A DNA stretch of 64,000 nt from Microbulbifer hainanensis (GCF_014904735.1 NZ_JACZCR010000027.1:62001-126000); one strand, 5' to 3'; numbered from the stretch's first letter, positions 18,343-28,355 are shown. The notes: generated by a model not told the origin, from the sequence alone. A program made the numbers and translations.

Positions 18343-18567
18343 GCGCTGCATCGGTAGTCTGGCCCCCGAGTCCCGCTATGCTGCCGGCCTCAGATCGTCA
18401 TTTCGATTTCCACAAAAAATTGAGGAAGCGTCGGCAATAAAAGTGATAGCCGCTCGTGTGTTTTCCAGCCAACTAGACGCTTCCGCCTCCTCTATACGCT
18501 AAAGCCAATTTCCTCAACTATCATCGTTGCTGATCAAAAATTCTCTGCCCATTGGAAGGAGGAAGCA

Positions 18568-19992
18568 TTGCTTGAGCAGCTCGACCCGGTGATTCTGGCG
18601 CGCGCGCAATTTGCTTTCACCGTTTCCTTCCATTTCATCTTTCCCGCCTTCTCGATCGGCCTGGCGAGTTACCTGATGGTGCTCGAAGCACTCTGGCTGA
18701 AGACCGGTCGTGGCGTATACGCCAACCTGTTCCGATACTGGCTGAAAATTTTTGCAGTCGTTTTTGGTATGGGCATCGTCTCTGGCGTAGTTCTGTCCTA
18801 TCAGTTCGGCACTAACTGGTCGGTATTTTCAGCGAAGACGGGCCCCATCCTGGGGCCACTCATGGCTTATGAGGTGCTGACGGCATTTTTCCTGGAGGCC
18901 GGATTTCTCGGAGTCATGCTCTTCGGTATCAGCAAAGTCGGGAAGCGTCTCCATTTCTTTGCTACCTGCATGGTGGCGCTCGGCACATTTATTTCGGCGT
19001 TCTGGATTTTATCGGTTAATTCATGGATGCATACGCCAGCCGGTTATGAGATCAATGAAAGTGGCCAGTTCGTCCCCGGGGGATCCTGGTGGGATATTGT
19101 CTTCAATCCCAGCTTTCCCTTCAGGCTCGTGCACACGGTTACCGCGGCATATTTAACCACCGCCTTTGCCGTTGGCGGCGTAGGCGCATGGCATCTACTC
19201 AAGGACAGCACCAATATCGGTGCGCGCAAGATGTTTTCGATGGCCATGTGGATGGCGGCGATAGTGACGCCGATCCAGATTCTCGCTGGTGATGCACATG
19301 GGCTGAATACGCTTGAGCACCAGCCGATTAAAGTGTTGGCGATGGAGGGCGACTATCAACCCAGTCCAAATGGTGCGCACCTTGTTCTGTTCGGATTGCC
19401 GGATGACGAAGAAGCCCGTGTTCACTATGAGGTTGCGATTCCCCACCTCGGCTCACTGATATTGAAACACGACCCTTATGCACCGCTACCGGGGCTCGTT
19501 GACTACCCACGCGAGGACTGGCCACCGGTAAAGATTATTTTCTGGTCGTTCCGCATCATGGTGGCGCTCGGCTTCGCCATGCTCACTCTGGGGATATGGA
19601 GCCTGTTCGCCAGAAAGCGCAGAAGACTCTACGAGTGGCGTTGGCTCCACCGGGCCGCAGTCGCCATGGGGCCCGCGGGTTTTGTCGCTGTCATCGCGGG
19701 TTGGGTGACCACAGAAGTCGGTCGTCAGCCGTTTACGGTTTACGGTTTGTTGAGGACCGCGGAGTCGAATTCGCCTATTGATGCGCCCGCGGTCGCGGCA
19801 TCCCTGATCGCTTTTATCGTGGTCTATTTTGCTGTCTTTGGCGCCGGTGTTTACTACCTGTTTCACCTGATGGGAGTGCCCCCACATCGGGGAGAAACCG
19901 AGCCGGAAAATGTGCCAACACGCGCGGCGGGTATTACGCCGGGATCAGCGGTTACCGCTCCTGTACCGAAAGGAGGGGAATCCCATGAGTAG
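18568..19992 (+). CDS. cioA: Cytochrome bd-type quinol oxidase subunit I, cyanide-insensitive (CioA) type
   Basis: This 474-residue membrane subunit carries the haems and the quinol site of a bd oxidase that reduces oxygen to water without pumping protons. The start is a TTG at 18568 with GGAGGA just upstream; it gives the family's usual beginning (DPVILARAQFAFTVSFH, haem-ligand His22). About nine membrane helices follow. The protein is shorter than E. coli CydA (522 residues) because the Q-loop is short, the mark of the Cio branch. It overlaps cioB by eight bases and is followed by a DUF2474 gene. Such oxidases support respiration under cyanide, nitric oxide, sulfide or low oxygen. Confidence 0.92.
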   Translation: MLEQLDPVILARAQFAFTVSFHFIFPAFSIGLASYLMVLEALWLKTGRGVYANLFRYWLKIFAVVFGMGIVSGVVLSYQFGTNWSVFSAKTGPILGPLMAYEVLTAFFLEAGFLGVMLFGISKVGKRLHFFATCMVALGTFISAFWILSVNSWMHTPAGYEINESGQFVPGGSWWDIVFNPSFPFRLVHTVTAAYLTTAFAVGGVGAWHLLKDSTNIGARKMFSMAMWMAAIVTPIQILAGDAHGLNTLEHQPIKVLAMEGDYQPSPNGAHLVLFGLPDDEEARVHYEVAIPHLGSLILKHDPYAPLPGLVDYPREDWPPVKIIFWSFRIMVALGFAMLTLGIWSLFARKRRRLYEWRWLHRAAVAMGPAGFVAVIAGWVTTEVGRQPFTVYGLLRTAESNSPIDAPAVAASLIAFIVVYFAVFGAGVYYLFHLMGVPPHRGETEPENVPTRAAGITPGSAVTAPVPKGGESHE

Positions 19993-20989
19993 CATCGATC
20001 TGAGTTTGGTCTGGGCGGCGATATTGTGTTTCGCCGTGTTTGCCTATGTCGTGATGGATGGATTTGATCTCGGCATCGGTATTCTGTTTCCGAACCTGTC
20101 TCCGGGTCATGAGCGCGACCAGGCGATCAACTCTGTTGCGCCAGTATGGGACGGTAATGAAACGTGGCTGGTGTTGGGGGGCGGCGGCCTTTTCGCTGTA
20201 TTTCCTCTCGCCTATGCGATCATTCTGCCTGCGACTTACCCGCTGATCATCGCAATGCTGCTCGGGCTCATATTTCGCGGGGTTGCCTTTGAGTTTCGCT
20301 GGCGGGACCCGCGGCACCGGGCACTTTGGGACCTGGTCTTCACGGGGGGCTCAACAATTGCAGCGGTATCCCAGGGCGTAACACTGGGCGCAATCCTGCA
20401 GGGAATACCGGTGGAGGATAACGCATATGCCGGCGGTTGGACCGACTGGTTAAGCCCTTTCAGCCTGCTGACCGGCCTTGCCGTGGCCATCGGGTACAGC
20501 TTGCTGGGTGCGACCTGGCTTATCATGAAGACTGAAGGTAGCGGCCAGGAGCATGCGCGCCGAATGGCGTTCTGGTTGGGCCTCGGCACAGTTCTTGCGC
20601 TGGCAATGGTGAGTGCAGCGACGCCTTTCCTGGACAATGACTACTGGCGGCGCTGGTTCGATATGCCGCAGGTTTTGCTGACGGCGCAAGTCCCACTGCT
20701 CGTTGCGATCTGCACGGTAGTATTCTTCTGGAGCCTGAAAAAGCGGGCGGAGAAGCTTCCCTTCCTGATGGCACTTGCCCTGTTTTTACTCGGCTTTATC
20801 GGTCTCGGGATCAGTATGTATCCCTACCTCGTCCCTCGTTCGATCACGCTCTGGGATGCCGCTGCCCCGCGCGACAGCCAGTTGTTTTTGCTGATCGGGT
20901 CCGTCGTCATCATTCCCACGATAGTGGCTTATACAGCCTGGGCTTACTGGGTATTTCGCGGGAAAGTCGGCAGAGAGGGCTATCACTGA
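19985..20989 (+). CDS. cioB: Cytochrome bd-type quinol oxidase subunit II
   Basis: The start is the ATG at 19985, inside the last codons of cioA and preceded by AGGAGG; this gives 334 residues. The N-terminal signature VWAAILCFAVFAYVVMDGFDLG is that of CydB/CioB, and DGNETWLVLGGGGLFAVFP is the conserved segment after helix 2. Eight or nine membrane helices are expected. It pairs with subunit I to stabilise the haem centres. Its TGA overlaps the ATG of the next small gene by one base, so three genes are translationally coupled. Confidence 0.93.
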   Translation: MSSIDLSLVWAAILCFAVFAYVVMDGFDLGIGILFPNLSPGHERDQAINSVAPVWDGNETWLVLGGGGLFAVFPLAYAIILPATYPLIIAMLLGLIFRGVAFEFRWRDPRHRALWDLVFTGGSTIAAVSQGVTLGAILQGIPVEDNAYAGGWTDWLSPFSLLTGLAVAIGYSLLGATWLIMKTEGSGQEHARRMAFWLGLGTVLALAMVSAATPFLDNDYWRRWFDMPQVLLTAQVPLLVAICTVVFFWSLKKRAEKLPFLMALALFLLGFIGLGISMYPYLVPRSITLWDAAAPRDSQLFLLIGSVVIIPTIVAYTAWAYWVFRGKVGREGYH

Positions 20990-21105
20990 TGAAGTTCGAG
21001 CTCGTTTTCTGGAAGCAACTGGCGTGGATGGTCGCGATCTGGGTGATGAGCGTTGTCGCACTTGGTCTCGTCGCGGGTTTACTGCGATGGTGGCTGCTGG
21101 GCTGA
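20989..21105 (+). CDS. DUF2474 small membrane subunit of the bd oxidase (CydX-like)
   Basis: A 38-residue frame that begins with the ATG overlapping the cioB stop (TGATG). It has one membrane helix (about residues 12-33) with the charged start MKFELVFWKQLAW and the end LLRWWLLG. DUF2474 proteins are found at this exact place after cioB and are thought to play the part of CydX/CbdX, the single-helix subunit needed for stable bd oxidase. The gene is easily missed because of its size. Position, overlap and composition together make it convincing. Confidence 0.85.
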   Translation: MKFELVFWKQLAWMVAIWVMSVVALGLVAGLLRWWLLG

Positions 21106-21259
21106 AAGTGATCCAGGGCACTCACGACCGAATGCGGGTGATGGCGAAAAGTAGCTTCACAATTCGCGTAAGAAGAAGACTTACCAAACTTATTGTGTCA
21201 AAAGGCCTAAAAATCCGAACGAATTTACAGCTTTGTAGCAAACAATTTGAGATGCTTCG

Positions 21260-23584
21260 ATGAAACCTCCCGTCAAACCGTTCAAATATAAACCCTACGG
21301 CGGGCCCGCCGCAGGTTGGGGTGCGCTGCGCAATGTGACGAATACCACGCTGGCGAGTGCCCAGGCGTTAAAGAACATCAAATTGCTGTTGCGCATCAAT
21401 CACCACAAAGGCTTCGATTGTCCCAGCTGCGCCTGGGGTGAGGACCCGCATGAGGGGCGCATTCGTTTCTGTGAGAATGGTGCCAAGGCTACCAACTGGG
21501 AGGCAACCAGCCGTCGCGTGGATGCGGCATTTTTCGCCGAGAACAGCATTCCGGAGCTGCTAGCGAATGATGACTACTGGCTGGAGTATCAGGGGCGCCT
21601 GACCGAGCCCATGTATTACGACGGCGCCTCGGATTACTACCGTCCGATCAGCTGGGACGACGCCTTTGCGACTGTGGCGCGCCATCTCAACGCGCTGGAA
21701 TCCCCCAATGAAGCGGCCTTTTACACGTCGGGCCGTGCCAGCAATGAAGCCGCCTTCCTGTACCAGTTGTTTGTACGCATCTACGGTACCAACAACCTGC
21801 CCGATGACTCCAACATGTGCCACGAGGCCAGCGGCACGGCAATGAAAGAAAGTCTCGGGGTCGGTAAGGGTACCTTTACCTACGAGGATATTGAGCAGTC
21901 CGACGTGATCTTTATCTTCGGGCAAAATCCCGGCACCAATTCCCCACGCATGCTGGATCCTATCAGCAAGGCGGTTAAGCGCGGCGCGAAAGTCGTGGCG
22001 GTGAATCCGCTGCGCGAGACGGGGCTGGAACGTTTCCAGGCCCCCCAAAATCCTCTCCAAATGCTCACCAACAGTTCCACTCCCACCAGCACTGCCTACT
22101 ACCGTCCGGCACTCGGTGGCGACATGGCACTGTGCCGCGGGATCAGCAAGTTGCTCCTTGAGCGGCAGCGGAAGGCGGAAGAAGAGGGCGCCCAGGGGCC
22201 CCTCGATCTGGAGTTCATTGCGGAGAATTGCAGTGGATTTGACGAATACCGCAAGCTGGTAGAGGAAGACACTAGCTGGGACCATATTCTCGAGCAGAGC
22301 GGTCTGAAGAAGTCGGCAATCGAGGAGATGGCCGACATCTACGCATCGGGCAAGCGCGTCCTGTTCTTCTGGGGTATGGGTATTACCCAGCACTATCACG
22401 GGGTTTGGACCATTCAGGAAATGACCAACCTGATACTGCTGCGCGGCCAGATTGGTAAACCGGGCGCCGGCCTTTCCCCGGTGCGCGGGCACAGTAATGT
22501 TCAGGGTGATCGCACCATGGGCATCCATGAGGCCCCCGCGCCAGAGTTTCTCGACCGGCTGGAGAAGCGCTTCAATTTCACCTGCCCGCGGGAAAAGGGT
22601 GTCAATGTCATCAACTGCCTCAAGGCGATGCTCGACGGAAAGATAAAAGTCTTTATCGCCCTGGGGGGCAATTTTGCCCAGTCAACACCGGATACCGAGC
22701 GCACCCACAAAGCCCTGAAGTCCTGTCAGCTCACGGTACATATCAATACCAAACTCAACCGCAGCCACCTGGTTACCGGCCGCGAGGCGCTGATACTGCC
22801 ATGCCTGGGCAGGACCGATATCGACCAGCAGGCGAGCGGCCCACAGGCGGTGACCGTTGAGGATACCTTCAGCATGGTGCATGCATCCTACGGCCAGTTG
22901 AAACCGCTTTCGCCCCAGATGTATTCCGAGACCGCGATTATTGCCGGTATCGCCAATGCAACGGTGGGGAAAGATGTCGTCGATTGGCCGCATCTTGTCG
23001 AGGATTACAGCAGGATCCGCGACCTGATCGCCGATGTGATCCCCGGCTTTGAAGACTTCAATAAAAAGATCGAGAACCCCGGAGGCTTCTACCTGCAGAA
23101 TGCCGCGGGGCAGCGGCACTGGAAGACCGCGAGCGGGCGGGCGAACTTTATGAGTCACCCGCTGTTGGAATCCTTACTCAGGGAAGAGGTAAACCGCAAA
23201 GCGCGCAAGCCCGATCTGCTTCTCCAGACCATGCGCTCCCACGACCAATTCAATACCACGGTATACAGCCCCAACGACCGGTATCGCGGCGTCACCGGCG
23301 GCCGCCAGGTTCTGTTCATCAATCGTGAGGATATTGACCGGCTGGGATTCGAAGAAGGACAGCAAGTCGATATCATCTCCCTGTGGGGCGACGATATCGA
23401 GCGCCGGATAAAGGGGTTCAAGTTGCTCGCCTACGATATCCCCGCGGGACAGGCAGGGGCTTACTATCCGGAAACCAACCCGCTGCTACCACTGGAGAGT
23501 TACGGCATTGGCAGTTACACGCCCACATCAAAATTGATCGCTGTGTGTCTGGAAAAGAGCACGGCGCCGGAGCGTATTATCTGA
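21260..23584 (+). CDS. FdhF/YdeP family molybdopterin oxidoreductase
   Basis: A 774-residue molybdenum enzyme of the formate dehydrogenase alpha-like group. The N-terminal part has CPSCAWGEDP and a later Cys in RFCENGAKA but not the full four-cysteine pattern of iron-sulfur formate dehydrogenases. The molybdopterin domain shows FYTSGRASNEAAF, NMCHEASG and VFIFGQNPGTNSPR. E. coli YdeP, the best-known relative, is linked to acid resistance; its reaction is unproven. The gene follows the bd-oxidase cluster by 154 bases with no terminator seen, so it might share expression, although its ribosome site is weak. The Cys in NMCHEASG is the likely Mo ligand. Confidence 0.88.
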   Translation: MKPPVKPFKYKPYGGPAAGWGALRNVTNTTLASAQALKNIKLLLRINHHKGFDCPSCAWGEDPHEGRIRFCENGAKATNWEATSRRVDAAFFAENSIPELLANDDYWLEYQGRLTEPMYYDGASDYYRPISWDDAFATVARHLNALESPNEAAFYTSGRASNEAAFLYQLFVRIYGTNNLPDDSNMCHEASGTAMKESLGVGKGTFTYEDIEQSDVIFIFGQNPGTNSPRMLDPISKAVKRGAKVVAVNPLRETGLERFQAPQNPLQMLTNSSTPTSTAYYRPALGGDMALCRGISKLLLERQRKAEEEGAQGPLDLEFIAENCSGFDEYRKLVEEDTSWDHILEQSGLKKSAIEEMADIYASGKRVLFFWGMGITQHYHGVWTIQEMTNLILLRGQIGKPGAGLSPVRGHSNVQGDRTMGIHEAPAPEFLDRLEKRFNFTCPREKGVNVINCLKAMLDGKIKVFIALGGNFAQSTPDTERTHKALKSCQLTVHINTKLNRSHLVTGREALILPCLGRTDIDQQASGPQAVTVEDTFSMVHASYGQLKPLSPQMYSETAIIAGIANATVGKDVVDWPHLVEDYSRIRDLIADVIPGFEDFNKKIENPGGFYLQNAAGQRHWKTASGRANFMSHPLLESLLREEVNRKARKPDLLLQTMRSHDQFNTTVYSPNDRYRGVTGGRQVLFINREDIDRLGFEEGQQVDIISLWGDDIERRIKGFKLLAYDIPAGQAGAYYPETNPLLPLESYGIGSYTPTSKLIAVCLEKSTAPERII

Positions 23585-23680
23585 CGCTAACGACTCAGCA
23601 ATCGCTGTGTTGGTGGACGTATGCCATTGACTTGGGCCGAGCGCTTCACTTTCGGTGCGAGTAACAGTTGTATATGAAAT

Positions 23681-24613
23681 TCAGGCTCCTTTACTCTCAC
23701 GGTGTATCTTTGCCAGCCCCTGCTGAAAAGTAGTGACTTGGAAACCCGGAAAGCGTGACTTGAATTTGTCTGAAATGAAGATGTTATCCACTTCATAGCG
23801 CGGTAGGAGTTCGGCTGCATCGCGTACCGTCTTGTTAAACAGACCTGCAAGCCGGAGCTGCCATTTCTTCAACACTTTGTAGTTTCCGTCTGTACCAAAT
23901 ATGTCAGCCGCCAGTTCTATGAATTGGCGGTATGTCAGTCGATCGTCGTCACAGGGCAGGTGCCATGTCTGGCCGTACGCTTCGGGCGTGTTGCCCAGCA
24001 GGGCCATGGCCCGACTTGCGTCCGGTGTGTAGATCAGGCTTCGCAATGTATCGTCACGCAGGAATACCTTGGCCGATTTCCCGGACTTCAAGTTATCGAT
24101 GATAGTTGAATTGGTAATACTCTGGGTTTTTCCCGGCCCGTAGAACTCCGGAGCCCGGCAAATCATTGCCTGGACACGGCCTTCCTCCATTGCCTTGAGC
24201 AGGTCCCGGGCAATTGCAGCGCGGACTTTCCCTTTTTCACCGTAGGGCAAAAACACGGTGTTTTCAGTTTGCGGTTCGTCGGTCTGCGGATACATATAGG
24301 TGTTGTCGAAAAATACCAGCTTGGCATCCTGCTCGGCACACGCATCGATCACATTGCGCATCAGGATGGGCCACTGCTTCACCCATAATTGCGTATCCAT
24401 TGGCAATCCAGCGGTAAGATAGACAATTTCCGCCCCCTCAACCGCCCGCATAGTCTGTGCCGCGTCCAGCAGGTCCGCACTGTGCAACTGGTCTGTATCG
24501 TTGATTTTCTGCGGGTTACGGCTGACTACCCTGATTTCGCTTGTAAAGTCCCGCTTCAATTGGGTTGCCAGTTCGCGTCCAATCTGTCCGCTTGCTCCCA
24601 GTATCGTTTGCAT
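23681..24613 (-). CDS. NAD(P)-dependent epimerase/dehydratase-like (extended SDR) protein
   Basis: From the ATG at 24613, with GAGGAG upstream, the protein has 310 residues. It opens with the nucleotide-binding ILGASGQIGRELA, then carries NAGAxxVY-like AEIVYLTAG and the FFDNTYMYP region, where the Tyr replaces the classical YxxxK context; a C-terminal helix bundle follows. It resembles NmrA/atypical SDR proteins acting on small molecules or as redox sensors. A MerR-family gene lies 207 bases upstream on the same strand, and the promoter between them has MerR-type architecture, so this gene is the probable MerR target. Substrate unknown. Confidence 0.8.
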   Translation of the reverse strand: MQTILGASGQIGRELATQLKRDFTSEIRVVSRNPQKINDTDQLHSADLLDAAQTMRAVEGAEIVYLTAGLPMDTQLWVKQWPILMRNVIDACAEQDAKLVFFDNTYMYPQTDEPQTENTVFLPYGEKGKVRAAIARDLLKAMEEGRVQAMICRAPEFYGPGKTQSITNSTIIDNLKSGKSAKVFLRDDTLRSLIYTPDASRAMALLGNTPEAYGQTWHLPCDDDRLTYRQFIELAADIFGTDGNYKVLKKWQLRLAGLFNKTVRDAAELLPRYEVDNIFISDKFKSRFPGFQVTTFQQGLAKIHRESKGA

Positions 24614-24653
24614 GCCCAGTTGCTCCTCGATTCGTACTTCCTGGTGGGAGGCG

Positions 24654-24684
24654 ATCCTATGATTAAAGTTAACTTTAATGTCAA
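24654..24684 (-). promoter_or_regulatory. MerR-type promoter of the SDR-like gene
   Basis: On the minus strand a -35 TTGACA (24679-24684) and a -10 TAGGAT (24654-24659) are separated by 19 bases, longer than the 17 preferred by RNA polymerase. The spacer holds most of the 18-base perfect palindrome ATTAAAGTTAACTTTAAT (24662-24679). A long spacer filled by a palindrome is the hallmark of promoters that MerR regulators untwist to activate. Confidence 0.75.
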
Positions 24685-24820
24685 CAGCCACATAGATTCT
24701 GTACCTCAGAAGACGTTTAAGTACATATAAACCTGGGCCTTCGGGGCTGCTCCGGCTTCAAGGGCACAATCAAGCTATTGCCCCCAATAAAGTGATGCCG
24801 AACTGGCCGGATGCCTCCAG

Positions 24821-25288
24821 TTAATGCCGTTGTTTTTTACTCTTTCTGTTCACCTCGTCCGTCGCCGGGGCAGGGCTTTCCAGCTCACCAAGCCCCATCT
24901 GGGACGAGACTCGCTTGGCGTTGGTGGTGCAGTCGACATCTTCCGGCTTGGCTTCAATTTGCTTGAGCACCTTAACGAGCTGGGTCTTACTCTCAGCCAA
25001 TTGGGCCTCCATGTCCTCAATGTCTTTGACCCTGCGGCGAATACCTTCGACGAGAGAGTCACGTTCCCAATTTTCCAAATCTGGCGGTAGCAGCGTGCGA
25101 AGTTCGTCAAGGCTAAATCCGGCTTTCTGTGCCGTGGTAATCAGGTTGAGCATCAGTATTGCTTCGTGCGGGTAGGACCGGTAGCCGTTGGGCAAGCGCT
25201 GGACTGTCTTCAATAGACCAATGCGTTCGTAGAATCGGATACGGGAAGGCGCCAGCCCCGTCTGCTTTGCGAGTTCTCCGATATTCAT
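24821..25288 (-). CDS. MerR-family transcriptional regulator
   Basis: A 155-residue protein with the MerR winged HTH at residues 1-70 (NIGELAKQTGLAPSRIRFYERIGLL), a dimerisation coiled coil (about 75-120) and a short polar tail rich in Lys. The lone Cys near residue 120 (EDVDCTTNAKR) is not in the metal-binding arrangement of CueR or ZntR, so a small-molecule or redox signal is likelier than a metal. It lies upstream of the SDR-like gene. Palindromes sharing the core TTAACTTTAA stand before both genes, suggesting it controls itself and its neighbour. Confidence 0.87.
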   Translation of the reverse strand: MNIGELAKQTGLAPSRIRFYERIGLLKTVQRLPNGYRSYPHEAILMLNLITTAQKAGFSLDELRTLLPPDLENWERDSLVEGIRRRVKDIEDMEAQLAESKTQLVKVLKQIEAKPEDVDCTTNAKRVSSQMGLGELESPAPATDEVNRKSKKQRH

Positions 25289-25320
25289 GCCTTTTAAGCA
25301 CCCTCAATGTGGAACAGCTT

Positions 25321-25344
25321 AACCTTAACTTTAACATTAAGGTT
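25321..25344. promoter_or_regulatory. Palindrome upstream of merR
   Basis: AACCTTAA at 25321-25328 and TTAAGGTT at 25337-25344 form a perfect inverted repeat around eight bases. The element contains TTAACTTTAA, the same ten bases found in the palindrome of the SDR promoter at 24662-24679. It lies 33 bases upstream of the merR ATG. Confidence 0.6.
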
Positions 25345-25677
25345 TTAGATTCGCCATTTGGATCCATACGCGAGAACACGGTTTTCTTGTCATCGTCAAA
25401 TCGGTGCAGAAGGTGTTGGCAAACCCGCATGTTACGTGGTGACAGGTACATGCTAAGGAGGCAGGGTCAGATTCAAGCGGGATTGTTTGCTCTTGAGTCT
25501 CGCTCCGCTCAGTTACACGATAAACGCGTCTCTGAAATGGCCTCCCCCAGTACAATGACATCTCATTCTTTTTTGTTTCAGAATGAAAGCCATCCATACG
25601 CTAAATTATTCACTTGACCGGCTAGTACGAGTGAACATCTGTCACCCGTTAACGAATACTGCAACTATGGAACTTTC
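25345..25677. other. Intergenic region between merR and the molybdenum hydroxylase operon
   Basis: About 330 bases with no credible gene on either strand. The right part must hold the promoter of the operon starting at 25678; TTGACC at 25613-25618 could be a -35 element but I see no good -10. The stretch AGGCAGGGTCAGATTC at about 25461-25476 resembles sequence often seen near lost transposable elements, without other support. Confidence 0.4.
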
Positions 25678-26175
25678 ATGAAATATTCAATTAACCTTAA
25701 CGGTAAAGTGCGAGAGGTTGATGTCGACGCCGACACACCGCTGCTATGGGTTCTGCGCGATGTTGTCGGTCTGACTGGAACCAAATACGGTTGCGGTATC
25801 GCGTTTTGTGGTGCTTGCACCGTCCACCTGGATGGTCAAGCCAAGCGCTCGTGTGTCACACCAATTTCCGCAGTTGGTGATGCGGAAGTGCGGACCATCG
25901 AAGGGCTGCACGAAACACCCATCGGTAAAGCCTTGCAGCAAGCATGGCGCGAGCTCGACGTTGTTCAATGCGGCTATTGCCAGTCCGGCCAATTGATGTC
26001 TGCCGCGGGTCTCCTCGCGGAAAACCCCAAGCCGAGCGATGCGGATATCGATGCGGTCATGAGTGGCAATATTTGCCGCTGCGGCACCTATGTAAGGATT
26101 CGGGCAGGCATCTCCCGGGCTTCCAAGCTTGCTTCCGAGTCCGCTAATAGTTCCGGTTCGGGAGCATCCATATGA
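25678..26175 (+). CDS. iorA: Isoquinoline 1-oxidoreductase-like alpha subunit, [2Fe-2S] protein
   Basis: A 165-residue small subunit of the xanthine-oxidase superfamily. It binds two [2Fe-2S] clusters: a plant-type one (CGIAFCGAC with a later Cys in KRSCVTP) and a helical one (CGYCQSGQ and ICRCG). It passes electrons from the molybdenum centre of the large subunit. The gene starts a tight four-gene operon; its TGA overlaps the next ATG (ATGA). The last 15 residues are Ser/Gly-rich and probably disordered. The symbol follows IorA of isoquinoline oxidoreductase; the true substrate may be another aldehyde or N-heterocycle. Confidence 0.9.
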   Translation: MKYSINLNGKVREVDVDADTPLLWVLRDVVGLTGTKYGCGIAFCGACTVHLDGQAKRSCVTPISAVGDAEVRTIEGLHETPIGKALQQAWRELDVVQCGYCQSGQLMSAAGLLAENPKPSDADIDAVMSGNICRCGTYVRIRAGISRASKLASESANSSGSGASI

Positions 26176-28355
26176 GCCGGGATGAAATCGACATCAAAAG
26201 TCCCTCCCGGCGCGATTTTCTTGGTGTCTCGCTGGCTGCGGCGAGCGGACTGCTAATCGGCTTCTCGGTCGGTGGGCGTGTATGGGCGCAGGAGGTGCCC
26301 GCGACGCCACCCGCGTCAGTCCCCAAACCGAAGCCAAATGCATTTGTGAGAATCGATGCCAGTGGACCCATCACCCTCGTTCTTCCCTATGTGGAGATGG
26401 GGCAGGGCGTCTATACATCACAGGTTCAGTTGCTTGCGGAAGAGCTCGAAGTAGAGCCAGCAAGTGTATCCTTCGAGGCCGCGCCGCCGAATAACGAGCT
26501 CTATGCCAACCCATTTATCGGTGAGCAGGTAACCGGCGGGTCGACCGCCCTTCGTGGCTCCTGGATCACATTGCGCCAAGCCGGAGCTGCTGCGCGAGAA
26601 ATGCTTATTGAAGCTGCGGCGCGTCGCTGGAATGTGCCGGCCTCGGCCTGCCATGCTATGGACGGGAGGGTCATCGAGGCCGCTAGTGGGCGAAGTATTG
26701 AATACGGCCAGGTTGCGCGCGATGCTGCGAAACTTCCTATTCCCACCTCTCCTGTACTAAAGACGCCAGATAAGTTTCGTTTCGTTGGTAAGTCGACCAA
26801 GCGTGTGGATAGTCCTGCGAAAACCAACGGCTCCGCCATCTTCGGTATCGACGTGCGCCCGCCGGGCCTGCGCTATGCAGTGGTGTCTGCCTGTCCGGTC
26901 TTCAATGGCAAGCTTGCTAGCGTCGATGACAGCAAAGCTATGAAGATCCGCGGCGTACAGCAGATCGTCAAAACTGATGATGCAGTAGCCGTTGTCGCCG
27001 ATAACACCTGGGGCGCGCGGAAGGGATTGGCTGCGCTCAAAATCCGCTGGGATGAAGGCGCTAATGCCACGCTCACGACCGCAGACTTGGTGCACGAAGC
27101 GGATACAGCCCTGCGACGCAAGGGGCTGATCTTCACAAAAGAAGGCGATGTGGCCAAGGCCGAAGCCCGAGCGGCGAAGCGCTATGAGGCTGATTTCCGC
27201 CAACCGATACTGGCACATGCAGCCATGGAGCCGCTGAGCTGTACGGTGCATGTAAAAGCTGATAGCTGCGAAGTCTGGCTGGGTTCCCAGAATTTAGCGC
27301 GGGCACACAAGGCGGCGGCCAAGGCGGTCGGCCTTCCTCCCGACAAAGTCACCATGCACAACTACTATCTGGGCGGCGGGTTCGGCCGGCGGCTGGAGAT
27401 CGATTATGTCCCGCAAGCGGTACTTATCGCCAAGCAAGTCGAGGGTCCGGTTAAAGTAACCTGGACCCGAGAAGAGGATATGCAGCACGATTACTACCGC
27501 TATTTGAACAACAGTCGCGTCACTGTCGGACTGGATTCGGCCGGTAAGCCTATCAGTTGGCGGCATCGTGTCATCGGACCCAATGTCATGGAGCGCTTTT
27601 TACCAGGTAACACTAAAGATGGCATTGATCTGGATGTAGTCGAGTGTGCACAGGGGCCGTACGATATTCCTAATACACTGATTGAATATACCCGCAACGA
27701 GCCGCCGAAAGGGCTCGGTGCCGGCAACTGGCGAGGTGTGGGACCAACCCGCAATGTATTTGTAGTAGAAAGCGTAATCGAGGAACTGGCGTTACAGTCC
27801 GGTAAAGACCCTCTGGCTTACCGCTTGCCGATGATGAATAAGCACCCGCGCCCGAAAGCGGCGTTGGAACTGGCAGCCAACAAAGCGGGGTGGGGTCATC
27901 CGCTACCGAAAGGTAGTGGGCGCGGTATCGCGGTGTTTAGTGGCTTTGGCAGCCATCTCGCACTTGTAGCGCAGGTAGATGTTTCTTCATCGGGAAGGGT
28001 CAGGGTGAAGAAGGTGGTGTGCGCAGTAGACACTGGCTTTGTGGTCAATCCGGATGTGGTGCGCGCGCAGATGGAAGGTGGAATCATTTTCGGCATTACT
28101 GCAGCGCTTTACGGGAAAATCACCGTAAAAGGCGGCCGTATCGTGGAGAGTAACTTCGACACCTACCCAATGTTACGCATGCGTGAAGCACCAGAAATCG
28201 AAGTCTATATCATCGATAGTAAAGAAGATTCCGGCGGGGTTGGAGAGCCCGGAACCACCGGCGCAATAGCGGCAGTGAGCAATGCGGTGTCAGCGGCAAC
28301 CGGCAAACGGATAATGACGTTACCGATAGAAGTGGCGAAGGGCGAGGAGGGGTGA
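26172..28355 (+). CDS. iorB: Isoquinoline 1-oxidoreductase-like beta subunit, molybdopterin-binding
   Basis: A 727-residue large subunit. The N-terminus has a twin-arginine signal (SRRDFLG, residues 12-18, then a hydrophobic stretch to about 37), so the folded enzyme is sent to the periplasm. The molybdopterin-binding regions include [11 protein letters not shown] and, near the end, GVGEPGTTG with Glu692 as the probable catalytic base of the xanthine-oxidase family. Unlike XdhB it contains no FAD domain, and electrons leave through the IorA clusters, presumably to the cytochrome-like protein encoded next. IorB proteins hydroxylate N-heterocycles or aldehydes. Substrate not determinable. Confidence 0.9.
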   Translation: MSRDEIDIKSPSRRDFLGVSLAAASGLLIGFSVGGRVWAQEVPATPPASVPKPKPNAFVRIDASGPITLVLPYVEMGQGVYTSQVQLLAEELEVEPASVSFEAAPPNNELYANPFIGEQVTGGSTALRGSWITLRQAGAAAREMLIEAAARRWNVPASACHAMDGRVIEAASGRSIEYGQVARDAAKLPIPTSPVLKTPDKFRFVGKSTKRVDSPAKTNGSAIFGIDVRPPGLRYAVVSACPVFNGKLASVDDSKAMKIRGVQQIVKTDDAVAVVADNTWGARKGLAALKIRWDEGANATLTTADLVHEADTALRRKGLIFTKEGDVAKAEARAAKRYEADFRQPILAHAAMEPLSCTVHVKADSCEVWLGSQNLARAHKAAAKAVGLPPDKVTMHNYYLGGGFGRRLEIDYVPQAVLIAKQVEGPVKVTWTREEDMQHDYYRYLNNSRVTVGLDSAGKPISWRHRVIGPNVMERFLPGNTKDGIDLDVVECAQGPYDIPNTLIEYTRNEPPKGLGAGNWRGVGPTRNVFVVESVIEELALQSGKDPLAYRLPMMNKHPRPKAALELAANKAGWGHPLPKGSGRGIAVFSGFGSHLALVAQVDVSSSGRVRVKKVVCAVDTGFVVNPDVVRAQMEGGIIFGITAALYGKITVKGGRIVESNFDTYPMLRMREAPEIEVYIIDSKEDSGGVGEPGTTGAIAAVSNAVSAATGKRIMTLPIEVAKGEEG

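Noticed and set aside
21560-22528. A 322-codon minus-strand open frame inside the ydeP-like gene
   Set aside because: Antisense shadow; the sense frame runs unbroken with family motifs throughout.
25461-25500. Sequence containing GGGTCAGATTC as a transposon end
   Set aside because: No matching inverted end, target duplication or transposase remnant is near.
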